Shown piece by piece: positions 1 through 10,133 of a stretch of DNA of 64,000 nucleotides. A program made the position numbers and the translations under genes. The notes under the pieces are model-generated. The model was not told the DNA's origin. It made no database searches and was given only the letters and a program-made list of their open reading frames with translations. The stretch comes from Salvia splendens (taxonomy: Eukaryota > Streptophyta > Magnoliopsida > Lamiales > Lamiaceae): positions 3,658,001 to 3,722,000 of the forward strand of contig NC_056036.1 in the NCBI RefSeq assembly GCF_004379255.2. The letters are read 5' to 3'. How positions within the stretch are numbered: the stretch's first letter is position 1; every line of letters begins with the position of its first letter.

Positions 1-2
1 AC

Positions 3-167
3 TTGGCTTGTTTACGCCCAGTGAAGGCAGTTCAGTGTCCTGCTCGTCAGCCCTTTAGCCCGCTGGAAAACAAGGTGGCTACAACTGCGATACCACCACA
101 TCTCACAAAGAGGGTTTATGAATGTTTTTTACCAGATTCCACATCTCCACACCATTCATTACTGTAG
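3..167 (+). CDS. 3' end of an unidentified plus-strand gene (partial)
   Basis: The third frame is open from the window edge to a TAG at 165-167 and gives 54 residues. The composition (PVKAVQCPARQPFSPLENK followed by basic and proline-rich residues) looks like a real C-terminus rather than random DNA. The rest of the gene lies outside the window, so neither start nor function can be given and I recognise no family. It converges on the RNA-binding protein gene that ends at 602. It could also be a chance open frame in a 3' UTR. Confidence 0.4.
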   Translation: MACLRPVKAVQCPARQPFSPLENKVATTAIPPHLTKRVYECFLPDSTSPHHSLL

Positions 168-601
168 TTCTACTATATGCTGTTGTGTATTCATATGTTG
201 TAAGCCTAGACCGCGCAATGAGCTGCACGAATGGGTATGTATGCGCAGTTTATGTACTCCTGGTGCATCAAGTTGACTATGGCTACTAAAGCATGTTTTC
301 TTCTTCTGCAGATACTTGTATTCTTTTGCCTTTTACTTATTTTCTTTTTACAAATTCTGCAGTTTCTTTGTCCGGTCTGTCAGTGGAAAACTCTTGTTTC
401 ATACTAAAGGTGAAAGAAAGTAAAGTTTAAACTGTAAATTTGTGAAAAATGGAATTTCCTTTGGATTTCAATAATGTTGAATTTCACAATAAGATGAAAA
501 ACAAACAAACAGCCCTCCAAAGCTTACCTCTCAGTAGATAAAAAAGATGCTCTTCTACTCGAAGGACTGTGAGAAGGAAAATCTAAGCTATCATTAATTC
601 T
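168..601. other. Convergent intergenic region / two 3' UTRs
   Basis: AT-rich sequence between two genes that converge here, the plus-strand stop at 167 and the minus-strand stop at 602. It probably holds both 3' UTRs. I see no further coding potential and no repeat. Confidence 0.4.
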
Positions 602-3600
602 TTAAGCAGAGAAGAAATTGTTTTCTAGGAAATCTAATTCAGATGTGTCCAATGTGCTCTTCAGTTTAAGCAGCAACGCCTGCGCTGTGGCTTTCAAATG
701 TTTTCGTTGCAGTGGGTGATGCCAGAGAGCTAACAGCACCTCGGGAGGGAAGACCGGTGCAGGCTCAGCGTGCACTGGACTACCTTTCACCACGCATCCA
801 TTTAAGCTGCAAATCAAAGAGAGAATCAAAATCTAGGCAGAGATGATCACTGTAATTGTTCAAAATGATATTGATGCTGTATATTTGTACCTGTTCAGGA
901 TCTTCACCATGTTTGGCCATTCAGAAACTTTAAAATGCACATCTAGTACATTCGCCTCTCTTGAAAAGGATGCGCTAACATCTCCAAGAGATCTGCATAT
1001 TTGTACAACATCTCCTACAAGGGGAAATCTGCTGCTTGTAATCCTTACTGCTGTTGTTCTTGGACAATCAATTCTTAGTATGACCAGATGCCTTCCCAAG
1101 ACGTTGATGGACTGTTTTGCAAGCGCCCGTTCTTTGCCAATTTCTGTCTGCAACAACATTTCAGGGTCTAAGTGACTGAATAACAGCAAACAGAAAATTC
1201 AATAGGCACAGTACATGAAACTCTAAGAAAAACCTTCGATAAAAAAATTCCAAGCAAATGTTAGGTTAAGTGGAGAACACACAGTCAGACAGTGGAGAAC
1301 ATTAACCGAAAGTCTGAAAGCAAAAAATCATTCGAATTTAGCTAGAGAAATGTCTCATCAAGAAATAAGGAAACCAAAGAAGTTTCGAGGTAGCAAATTT
1401 TACCTCCAGCTCCACATAAGCAACAGAAGGTGAAGGCCCCAGAAAATAGCTAGATACTTTGCTCTGACAGAAGGCCAGAGCTTCTACTATATTGTGTGAA
1501 CTCATCTCTTCAGTTAACAGTTCTATTCTTATGGTCCTAGTTGGGTTCTTTACTAAAGCAGCTGGGATATCAGGGTCCCCAAGCAAGCCAGGAACGGTAA
1601 TTACTGCGCTCCTGTTTCCTGGAGCAGCAGGTTCCACAACTATCTGCCCAGAAAGATACATTCCAGATCTGCTGAGGGCTTTCAGAAGCCCGTCTCTGGT
1701 CTGCAGTCAAATAAATGATAAACATTATGATATTTAACTTTTCCAGTATGAAGTCCTTAGAATAACTCAAAGTACAATTACATGGACTTGTATGTGTCGT
1801 CCATATGAGAATCAGTTTTGAATTTCCAAATTCTTGTGGCATCAGTTTTCTGTTTGAGCTAATAATGTGTAGAATAATAGAAATGCTCAAGGAAGAGAAC
1901 AGCTAATTACTGACCTTAAAATCGATGGAAGCAGTTTTGAACTGAGACCTTGGGGCATTACGACATTCAATTTTCAAGATCTCCCCACAATTCTTAAAAA
2001 ATTCAGATAATGCACTCTTGGAAACAGAACTCTGCAGGAACCTTACTAGTACTCTGTGCCCCTCTGATTCTGCTCCGGCCAAATTCTTTGTCTGTCTTTG
2101 CATTTGATCATTATTACTTGTGGGAAGCAAAACCTTCACGCAATTTTCTGGCTCTTTCAACTCAAGATCAAAGCCCGATTTGTTTGTCTCCATGTCCTCA
2201 ATTGTAGAAGTCCCAGCTGGAAAAGTTAGCAAATTCGACCTATCATACTTGTCAGATCCTTGCACGTCAGCATTTGATGAGTTGCCTTTAGTGAGACCTG
2301 TGCTACTAGAAAGCTCAGTTGGATTGAATGGTGAATGCCGTGCTCCGATAGATAAAGTTTGAACAAGCATTTGAAAGGGATTTTTTTCAGCATCCTCTTC
2401 ACGGGGTTCATTTGAAGGTTCATGAGATGAATGAATAGATGCGTAATTCTTTGCCCTATCATTCCGAGCCGTGGTCTCAGTGGGATTACTCTTATGCACT
2501 GTGAAAATATCACTTAGAGTTGTAGTCTTATGGTGGTCACCGTATTGTGCCATTATATTCCCAAGAACTTCTGCCTCAGAGAGGCGGGGATTCTTTGCCA
2601 CAGCCCTAGAGTTCATTGCAAGGTGTGAGAATATGTAAAGAACTCGTGGTTTAGGAGAAAAAGAATCTAACAACCTTACTAACACAAGGCAAGGAAACCA
2701 TAGCAAGCAAGTATTATCTCTTCTTCACAATGGCTTCTCTCCCAACTCTAAAAGATACAGAGAAACAGATCTACATACACAATATTGAAGCTCAAACCAA
2801 GAAACCTTACATCAACAACATCATTTTCCACATTAACACTATGATAATGAAGCGATTGTACTCAGATCTTAGTGAATTGTGCAACACCCCTAAATCAGAT
2901 GACAGATGACCTTGATTAGGTATTAGCTTTTCTTGTTTGGTGCGATAGCTTAATATATCAAGATATTAATACACTTAATAAATACTCCCTCCGTCCGCGA
3001 ATACCTTCCACTAACTCATTCCACTCACATTTCATTTAAAACTATCATACACAAGTGGGACCCATATTCCACTAACTTTTTGCCACCCACTTTTCTTAAC
3101 ATTTCTTAAAACCCGTGCCGCCAAGAAATGGGACTCCGTGCCACCCACTTTTCTTAACATTTCTTAAAACCCGTGCCGCCAAGAAATGAGACTCCTAATG
3201 GCGGACGGAGGGAGTACTATACTTTTTAAGCCACTTAGCATCTCTATGCAAACTATCCAATTTCAGCTTAATGTTTGGAACGATGGTAAAAACAAACACG
3301 TTAATTTACATGAAGTTACACAGTAGCAAAGACTAAGGTTCAAAATCAAAACAGAATTGAAGCAAGAGCTACTAAAACTACTCTTAAAATCAGCTGAATG
3401 AAATTTCGTAGCTATATTACTAAAAGTAATTGCACATTTTCAGTCTCGAATCAACTTTTCTAAAAATACACAAAATTAAAGAGAAAAAGAAAATCCTTAC
3501 TCGCTTACTATATCTGGTAGCATGATCTTTGTATCAGCTTCGTCCTTCAATTGCAGCGTTCTACCGCCGTCCCCATCAGAACTCCCTGAAGAGCAGAATT

Positions 3601-3787
3601 TTGCTGTTGCGGCTGAATACCCTGGGTGAAAAAAAAAATTGAATAATCATCACAATGGGAGATGCTTGAAATGAAAATTAGCATCTTAGTTAAATAATTA
3701 AAACAAAAATGGTTAGGATTCTTCAGTTTGACCTAATCTGCAGGTGCGAATGGTTGAATTTGGTTGAAGGAGACGAGAGAGAGCCAT
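602..3787 (-). CDS. Organelle-targeted protein with three RRM-like domains
   Basis: Six coding exons on the minus strand: 3787-3733, 3621-3501, 2605-1915, 1700-1404, 1147-891 and 806-602, all with GT-AG borders and compatible phases. They give 541 residues. The start was chosen because the first exon encodes MALSRLLQPNSTIRTCRLG, rich in Arg, Ser and Leu without acidic residues, which resembles a mitochondrial (or plastid) presequence. A low-complexity polar stretch follows. RRM-like fold 1 is at about 241-316 (RNP2-like VRFLQS, RNP1-like KTASIDFK split by intron 3), a divergent fold 2 at about 333-425, and fold 3 at about 426-500. The sequence ends ELDFLENNFFSA. Single-stranded RNA binding in an organelle is inferred from domains and leader. 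No specific target is visible. A Stowaway-type MITE sits in intron 2. Confidence 0.8.
2985..3214. mobile_element. Stowaway/Mariner-type MITE
   Basis: The element begins CTCCCTCCGTCCGC and ends GCGGACGGAGGGAG, an inverted repeat flanked by TA at 2983-2984 and 3215-3216, as expected for Tc1/Mariner-type MITEs. It is 230 bp with no coding capacity and lies in intron 2 of the RRM gene. A relative lies at about 23412-23649. Confidence 0.85.
3081..3196. repeat. 58-bp tandem duplication inside the MITE
   Basis: Two nearly identical 58-bp copies (3081-3138 and 3139-3196) begin TGCCACCCACTTTTC. The related MITE at 23.4 kb has a single copy of this block in reverse orientation, so the duplication is specific to this copy or sublineage. 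Confidence 0.8.
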
Positions 3788-4602
3788 TTGCGCGCTCTCA
3801 CTGCGCAACTGTTGCTCGGGGGGGTTTTCTGAGGTTTTAGCAAAATACGAAAGGAACTCTCACAGCCAAATTACAAGAATGCCCTTGTTAATGTTAATTC
3901 TCCATAGGTGAATAAAGCTTTTAATTTTACAAAATCTGTAAAATAAATTTTTTTAATAAAGCTCAATTTTAGTCTTAAACTATGATCAAAATATGAATTT
4001 GGTCTAAAACGTTCACTTTTTAAAAAATAGGTTAACAAATGAAATTCGGAGTGGTATAATATGTTATTATAGCTCTGAGACTGAATCTTTAGCTGAAGAA
4101 CAAAAGTCACATTTTTTCGTAATTGTTAGATTTTTAGTATTTTATAAATTCAGCATTCTCATATCTGCTTTCTACATGTACTTGTATTAGCTTTAAATTG
4201 TTTTATAAGAGCAAATGTCTGCATACATAATTGGGGATTGATATCTTACTTATGGAATACTGAAATACGTCCATTTTAAAGGGAGAATTTTCGAGTATTA
4301 TTAAAAAAAATGGGTGACAACTGAGTTGAGTTCTTTAAATTATACAAGGAGTGAAGATTGTAATCATAGAGTTGAGTTAAGAATAAGTGTATATATTCCA
4401 ACTATGTTGCTAACGGTCTACTAGATGAGCCATGAGTTTTAGATGTATATCTGTTCCTAATCCTATAAATACATATATGAGGCTTGTTTGTTTGCTAATT
4501 AGCCATGATGTTTGAGAATGTGTTAGATTTGGTCTACTGGGTTTTTGTTTTTTTATGTAAAGCTATTCATTCTATTCATGTAGAGAATCTGGAGATATAA
4601 GT
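3788..4602. other. Intergenic, promoter side of the RRM gene
   Basis: AT-rich sequence upstream of the minus-strand RRM gene. It presumably contains that gene's 5' UTR and promoter close to 3788. I see no reading frame, RNA gene or clear repeat in it. Confidence 0.35.
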
Positions 4603-5185
4603 TTCTTCAAGAGTGTTATGTTGTTTTGGCGGATTGGATTAAGTGTAGGTGGTTATGATGGAGGAAAATGATGATTTTGGAAGCGGATGCTTAGGAGTAA
4701 ATTTTGGTTCTTGAAGAGGGATGTGTGAACACATGAATCGTTGATAAGCTTCTGTTTTTGAGAGATTCTTGCACTCTGGTTGAAGAGCATAGGATTTTGG
4801 TTTTAGAATAAACTAATGATTGGAAAAACTTGTTAAACTGAAGAGGAGGGGTGCTTGGACTCGTGAGTCGATCTGATTGAAAAAACTTAGCAAAAAAGTA
4901 GAGACAGATATATTAAAAGTTTCTTCAAGATTGTTTTCTTTGTGGCAAATTAGATGGAATAGGAGTGACTTTAAGGTCTTGAAGAGGAGTATTTTTGAAC
5001 TCGTGAATCGACTGATAGGCTTCTGTTGTGAAGATTCTTGGATTATGTTTTTAGAACTAAACTAATGATTGGAAAAAACTTAGAAAACTGAAGAGGGATA
5101 TGTTTGAACGGGTGAATCGATTGATAAGGTTTTTTTTGAGAGATTCATGGGTTTGGGTTTTTAGAGGTATACCAATGAATGGTAG
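4603..5185 (+). repeat. Degenerate tandem repeat, about four partial copies
   Basis: A diverged unit recurs from 4713, 4840, 4981 and 5090. Each copy starts near GAAGAGG, then has a GAATCG/GAGTCG motif, GATAAGCTTCTG or a variant, GAGATTCTTG, and AACTAATGATTGGAAAAA. An upstream segment (TTTCTTCAAGA plus TTGTTTT) also recurs at about 4602 and 4919. The copies differ by many substitutions and indels. No protein frame is maintained across copies. The array ends just before the SRR1 pseudogene. Confidence 0.6.
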
Positions 5186-5491
5186 AGAAGGAGAGGCGAA
5201 TATATTTTGAAACTTTCTTCCAAGACTTTGTTCCTTTAATGTTCCTCAGTGGTAGAGAGTCGATTCTGTATGTGAAGTGTTTACGTTGCCTAAATATTCA
5301 GCATATAACTCCTGTCTGGTGCCTTACCTTATCTTCAGAAGAAACTAGTGCCTACAACAATGGATGATGCTTCCTCCCGAGAAATCTGTTCCCTCGGAAG
5401 ATTGGAATATTGTGTTGCCGAGGCGTGGAAAGAAGAACAGCTGCCAACAAGTTTTTGATCCCTAAGCGCCAAATGGAAAAGCAGTTATGTG

Positions 5492-6088
5492 CACTGGCGT
5501 ATCCAGTAAGGAACGAGGAGGTACAATTGTACCCCAAAACTTCGTATAATACATATTGAAATCCTCTTTCTTACATGAACTGTTAATGGTCTAATGGCAG
5601 TGGCCCCTACCTTTAACTTTTTACGCTCTCTTCTATGGCTTTGTTTTTTCATTTTTATAATTTAGATAAATTTATCTAGTCTTATTTTTTATTTTTTACA
5701 TCTTCCCTAGTTCTTTTATGGCTTTGTTTTTAGACTTTTATGAATTAAAATAATTTTTTTCATTGGAAAATATAAGCATGCATTATGTCCATTTTTTAAT
5801 AATTGAAGTTTTGCACAACCAAGTTAAAAGCCTATTTTTGGTAAAGATAGCACATTTTACAAAAGCTAAAATAAATTCTTCATAGTATACTGTATAAATC
5901 TAAGATAAGTCATCTAACCTGTAATAATACAAGAAGTTTATAAGTTTTTTATGCATAATAATTTTTTTAAAATAGACATTTTAGTTAAAGAACTGAATAA
6001 AAAGAAGGAAAAATAATTAGTACGATTTTAAAGTTATGTGTCATTGTAATATCGTACCCCAAAACTAAAAATCCTAGATACGTCACTG
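5492..6088. mobile_element. Non-autonomous hAT-type DNA transposon
   Basis: The 597-bp element is flanked by an exact 8-bp duplication GTTATGTG (5484-5491 and 6089-6096). Its ends form an imperfect 15-bp inverted repeat, CACTGGCGTATCCAG at the left and CAGTGACGTATCTAG (reverse complement) at the right. The 8-bp target and CA-G-TG type ends fit the hAT superfamily. The interior is AT-rich without a transposase. It sits in the first part of the SRR1 relic. Confidence 0.8.
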
Positions 6089-6454
6089 GTTATGTGCACC
6101 GATAGATCTTGAAACTGATCCGGAGAGAGAATCAAAGCTGAACCAAAAAATGGATACTTGTATTCAGAAATTCGAAAACTCCGTATTTTACAGAGATCAG
6201 CTGAGCGAAATCCGTAATCCTGATATTTTTTATAACATCAGAGGACAAGATGGAGATGGTAGTTTATGGGATTGGTAGCATTGAATCAGTCGAGCCCCCC
6301 CGGCTCGCCATTTTGTTGAAGAGGAGCTTCGATTGGATCAGAGGAATCGAACTGTTTGATCCGATAATCTCCCTGACAGAATCAAAGGTCCTGACATCTC
6401 TAGGTTGCACTGTTCTGTCAATCAACGAGCAAGGCCAGAGACGAACTGTGAAGC

Positions 6455-6797
6455 TGTTAAGGACCTAAATCCTTAACGTCGATTTCCATACAAAATCAAG
6501 AAACGAGATGTCGTCGTTGTCGAGCGCCCAACGTTGGGTCGTGACTTGGACAGCAAAAATGGGCGGTTGAGCGCGAGATCAGCCTCGTCGGCAACCTTAG
6601 GAGATGCTTCTTGTTTGCTACTCAATTGAGCCAAAAGAATGATAATTTCATATATTGATTGAATGAATAAAAAAGATAACAGTCTATCCTATTTATAATG
6701 CTACTGACTTAATGAACAAGAAAACAAAGATATAGAAAAAGATATGATAAATCCCTATAACATCTAAACTAAATAATAATAATAGAGGTTCGTATCA
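6455..6797 (-). repeat. 3' LTR of the small Gypsy element
   Basis: 343-bp direct repeat of 8511-8853 with TG...CA ends. In the element's minus-strand orientation this is the downstream LTR, preceded by the polypurine tract at 6798-6809. Confidence 0.9.
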
Positions 6798-6826
6798 ACT
6801 CCCCCCGGTTAAAATCCACCTTGTCC

Positions 6827-7792
6827 TCAAGGTGGGAACCACGAAGCAAAAAGGAGAGTTGAAAGCAGAAGCTTCGGCGAGGCAACTCCTCCTGGATCAA
6901 ACACATACCGAACAGATGAACGTCTCCATTCTTCACTTCCATAAAAAATCAACAAAGGAGACCCAACTTTGTTGGAAAAATTCCTTGTCAAATCGAAAAG
7001 CTTGTCCACGCCTCCCAGAATGCCCAAGCATGGCATGTCATTACTCGGAGGGATCAACCTTGCATCTTTGTCGAGCGACGTTGATCGATGATTCATACTT
7101 GGAACATCACCGACATTCAAATCCACATAGACACACGCAATTACAGGCAAATCGGTGTAAGCACCATCTCCTTTCTTGCCCCAACAATTTCCAACAACAT
7201 TTTTGGATGACACTTGAACAACATTGAGTGAGGCGATTATCTTCTCCACTTCACCAATAGAACCATCCTCCTCTTTATCTTCTAGCAATGTCTCCTCCTT
7301 TTCACCAATCTTCTCATCATATACCCCAACGAGCACTTGCGGTGGCTCACTGTCGTTCTTGACAATCCCTTTGTTCTTGAGGAACTCTCCAGGGGACTCG
7401 TTGTTTTGAACATCAAGAGGAGCGTCATCATTGTGAACATCGGTAATGTCATGGGGAACATCATCACCGAATACTACCGTGGGAGTATTATCAGTTTTCT
7501 CTTCGGCTAAATTCTCATCTTGAATGTTCTCCTCAAACTCCTCCCCATCATCCGCATAACAGAGAATGCGTTGTTTACACACATGTCCCATCACCCATTT
7601 CTCGGGACAGTGCCAGCAGAGACCCAACCTGGACCGTTCTGATTTCTCCGCCTGGGAGACTCGTATTAGCGGCAGGCGTGGCTGCTCCGGAGTTTGACTG
7701 GTCACACGTGCGGGCTGACTGTACAGGTCCCGCGTTGGCTTTTCGGTGGAGTAGCGGGGCTGGTGGGAGGCGGGCTGGACTCGCGCTCTCAC
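6827..7792 (-). CDS. Gag-like remnant with variant zinc knuckle
   Basis: A 321-codon open frame inside the small LTR element. Near residues 59-72 it has LGLCWHCPEKWVMGHVCK, a C-x2-C-x7-H-x-C knuckle typical of plant Gypsy Gag C-termini, followed by ILCYADD. After that the sequence is very acidic and low in complexity, where protease and pol would normally start. It is the C-terminal part of Gag followed by degenerate or unrelated sequence. Upstream (7800-8500) is GC-rich Pro/Arg/Ser-rich sequence with several interrupted frames, probably the Gag N-terminal half. A functional protein is doubtful. Confidence 0.6.
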   Translation of the reverse strand: MRARVQPASHQPRYSTEKPTRDLYSQPARVTSQTPEQPRLPLIRVSQAEKSERSRLGLCWHCPEKWVMGHVCKQRILCYADDGEEFEENIQDENLAEEKTDNTPTVVFGDDVPHDITDVHNDDAPLDVQNNESPGEFLKNKGIVKNDSEPPQVLVGVYDEKIGEKEETLLEDKEEDGSIGEVEKIIASLNVVQVSSKNVVGNCWGKKGDGAYTDLPVIACVYVDLNVGDVPSMNHRSTSLDKDARLIPPSNDMPCLGILGGVDKLFDLTRNFSNKVGSPLLIFYGSEEWRRSSVRYVFDPGGVASPKLLLSTLLFASWFPP

Positions 7793-8510
7793 CTCCTCCC
7801 GAGGGCGAGGTCGGCCCCAACACGTCTCCGAGCGTCGGGGCCGGTCAATGGTCGGGTAACCGCGGTCCTGCTGTTGCGCCGGTGGGTCCTAACACGTTGG
7901 GCGGTGCTGCTGCGTTGCGGTTGTTGGGTAGCAATCAAACCCTAATTGGGTCGGATGCTCTCCGCGATCAGATAGGTGGCCACCCCTCTCGACGTAGCCG
8001 CCGCGGTGTCGGGGCCAAGCGTCTTGCGCCCGATCGCGGTACCCGATGGGCTGGTATCTCGGCCGTGGGCGACGATCAGGTGGATCCAAGTGGTGTGAGA
8101 CGTAGGGTGATTCTGGATCAGGCCACGACGGCGGGCGGAGTACTTCCACCCGGATGCTCGGAGGGTCCTAACTGGTTACACGGCGAGGTTGGGCCGGATG
8201 GTAGGGACGGAATGGCTGTGTGGCCTGGGGGAAGTCGTATTGACGACGGCAATAGCCGGCGTAGTCGTATGACATGTTGACGGACTGAGGCGTGGCTGTG
8301 GTGGATGATGATCGTCTGACTTCGACGCGGCACGCGGGAATCCTTCCCTTCCGGCGTTGCAGAAGTAGTGTTGTCCTGCGGCTAGAGCTCGGCGGACAGG
8401 CGGGACTCGACAACCAAAGTCGTTGCTGTGCGCGGAATGTTTTCCGTCGGGCAGCGGTGTAGCTTCGGTTCGAGATGGTGGGAGGGTCAGCTCTCAATGA
8501 AAGCACCAGT

Positions 8511-8853
8511 TGTTAAGGACCTAAATCCTTAACGTCGATTTCCACACAAAATCAAGAAACGAGATGTCGTCGTTGTCGAGCGCCCAACGTTGGGTCGTAA
8601 CTTGGACAGCAAAAAGGGGCGGTTGAGCGCGAGATCAGCCTCGTCGGCAACCTTAGGAGATGTTTCTTGTTTGCTACTCAATTGAGCAAAAAGAATGATA
8701 ATTTCATATATTGATTGAATGAATAAAAAAGATAACAGTTTATCCTATTTATAATGCTACTGACTTAATGAACAAGAAAACAAAGATATAGAAAAAGATA
8801 TACTAAATCCCTATAATATCTAAACTAAATAATAATAATAGAGGTTCGTATCA
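8511..8853 (-). repeat. 5' LTR of the small Gypsy element
   Basis: 343-bp partner of 6455-6797. It is followed in element orientation by the candidate primer-binding site at about 8491-8509. It ends directly at the GAAGC target duplication in the SRR1 relic. Confidence 0.9.
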
Positions 8854-9347
8854 GAAGCCTACGCTATTCTTCATGCCACACTGTGAGGCGGAATTGTATG
8901 ACAATCTCTTGGAAGCGAATTGGGAAGTGGACCCGTTGAGTCGTATTGTGATCTTTGGGAGCAGTTTTGGTGCGTACAAGCAGCACGTGTCGTGTGCAAG
9001 AGCTTGGCCGTGTCGAGCTCGAGGAAGCATGTGTTGGCCAGTAGGAGCTTAGCTGAAGAGCTCAGAGTTGATACTTTTCTGATGATTCGTTTAGAGCATT
9101 TCATGGTACGAGTTGGAATTTTTTTGGCCCTCTGCTGACGCAGATTTGCAAATGATTTTGTGAATGTTTACTTGACATGTGTATTTTCTCAAAAACGCAA
9201 AAGCTCTCAAAAGTTTATACAATTCTCCATCTATTAAATGTCTCGTTTTCGCCATTTTGGGATGTCAATACCTATTACTCCGTATTTATTTATTTATTTA
9301 CTAAAAACATGTTGGATTCTCAATAATTACTGTTTCCTTATATTATA

Positions 9348-9584
9348 CTCCCTCCGTTCCACGGTAGTTGAGTCATTTCGTTTTCTGCACTCGTTTTAAA
9401 AAAATAATAATAAATAGTTAAAGTATGGAAAAAGTAAAGTAAGAGAGATAATAATGTAGATAAGACTCTTATCTACCTTATTATGTCACTTAATTTACTC
9501 TCTCTCCACTTTAACTATTTATTATCATTTTTTCAAAATGAGTGCAGAAAATGAAATGACTCAACTATCGCGGAACGGAGGGAG
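9348..9584. mobile_element. Stowaway/Mariner-type MITE with long inverted repeats
   Basis: The ends are CTCCCTCCGTTCC and GGAACGGAGGGAG, flanked by TA at 9346-9347 and 9585-9586. Nearly the whole 237 bp folds as a hairpin: GAGTCATTTCGTTTTCTGCA on the left pairs with TGCAGAAAATGAAATGACTC on the right. It is a different family from the MITE at 2985 despite the similar tips. Confidence 0.85.
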
Positions 9585-10133
9585 TACGTATTTATTCATT
9601 CATTAAAATTCATGGATGCATGTAGGATATTGAATTAATAATGACTGTTTATCTCTTCATGACAAAATTTGACAGAACTAGGAATCGGGCATGAAACAGT
9701 TTAAGATTAGGATACTAATCTACATATATAGTCAGCCTTTCTGAGGCTTGGAGAGGATCTTGAGTTTATATATAAATGGAAAAAACATATCCGTTGTCGC
9801 ACAGAATTTATCCTGAGCCCAGATACTTTGCAAATAGTGGGATTTCAGTAACCAGAGGCTGCTCTTCAAACGAGACTCTCCTCTCATTTGCCACGGGAAT
9901 AAGAGATGAAGAGTGTTCCAACAGCACAGATATAGACTTCAACCTGATTAATAGTAAACATACCACGGCCTATTAGTACCGAGCCAAAGTAACAAAGTCA
10001 TGCAGGAATGATGGAGCTGTAGAAGAAATGTAGTCTACATGATGGACTTTAGTTTTGTACAATGATGGATCCTCATTTCCTGTAGAAAAATAGATGCAAG
10101 GGAAACAGGGACTTTCACCTCAACATCTTGAGA
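9585..10133. other. Downstream region of the CIP7-like gene
   Basis: Sequence between the MITE and the CIP7-like stop codon at 10134. The part nearest 10133 is presumably that gene's 3' UTR. No other feature is evident. Confidence 0.4.

Larger units (their letters stand above)
6455..8853 (-). mobile_element. Small non-autonomous Gypsy-type LTR element
   Basis: Two 343-bp LTRs (6455-6797 and 8511-8853) flank about 1.7 kb. The insertion has a 5-bp duplication GAAGC (6450-6454 and 8854-8858). The element reads on the minus strand: LTRs begin TGATACGAACC and end CTTAACA, a polypurine tract ACCGGGGGGAGT abuts the 3' LTR, and a candidate primer-binding site TGGTGCTTTCATTGAGAG follows the 5' LTR. 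Only a gag remnant is present, with no protease, reverse transcriptase or integrase, so mobilisation needed another element's enzymes. I count about nine differences between the LTRs (roughly 2.6%), so this insertion is older than the Copia and large Gypsy insertions here. Confidence 0.9.
5364..9155 (+). pseudogene. SRR1: SRR1-like gene, disrupted by two transposons
   Basis: Pieces of an SRR1 (SENSITIVITY TO RED LIGHT REDUCED 1) protein lie in order. They start with MMLPPEKSVPSEDWNIVLPR at 5364. The middle has DLETDPERESKLNQKMDTC (from about 6103), MVVYGIGSIESVEPPRLAIL (from 6253) and LTSLGCTVLSINEQGQRRTV. After the LTR insertion come KPTLFFMPHCEAELYDNLLE and FGSSFGAYKQHVS, and the end is SDDSFRAFHGTSWNFFGPLL with a stop at 9153-9155. 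Defects: TAA at 5463, a hAT element at 5492-6088, a frame change near 6240, an LTR element at 6455-8853, and further frame changes near 8985 and 9075. SRR1 proteins are known in phytochrome signalling and clock function in Arabidopsis. This copy cannot encode the full protein. Removing each element plus one target-site copy restores continuity of the surrounding frame. Confidence 0.9.

Noticed and set aside
7678..8280. 200-codon plus-strand frame in the GC-rich part of the small LTR element
   Set aside because: It is antisense to the element's orientation and to gag; GC-rich DNA lengthens open frames by chance.
9348..9584. CRISPR-like or miRNA precursor hairpin
   Set aside because: The long hairpin has TA flanks and standard MITE tips; there is no repeat-spacer pattern, and a miRNA origin cannot be argued without small RNA data.
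9776..9976. 66-codon plus-strand frame MEKTYPLSHRIYPEP
   Set aside because: It lies in the likely 3' UTR side of the CIP7-like gene with no similarity or splice context.
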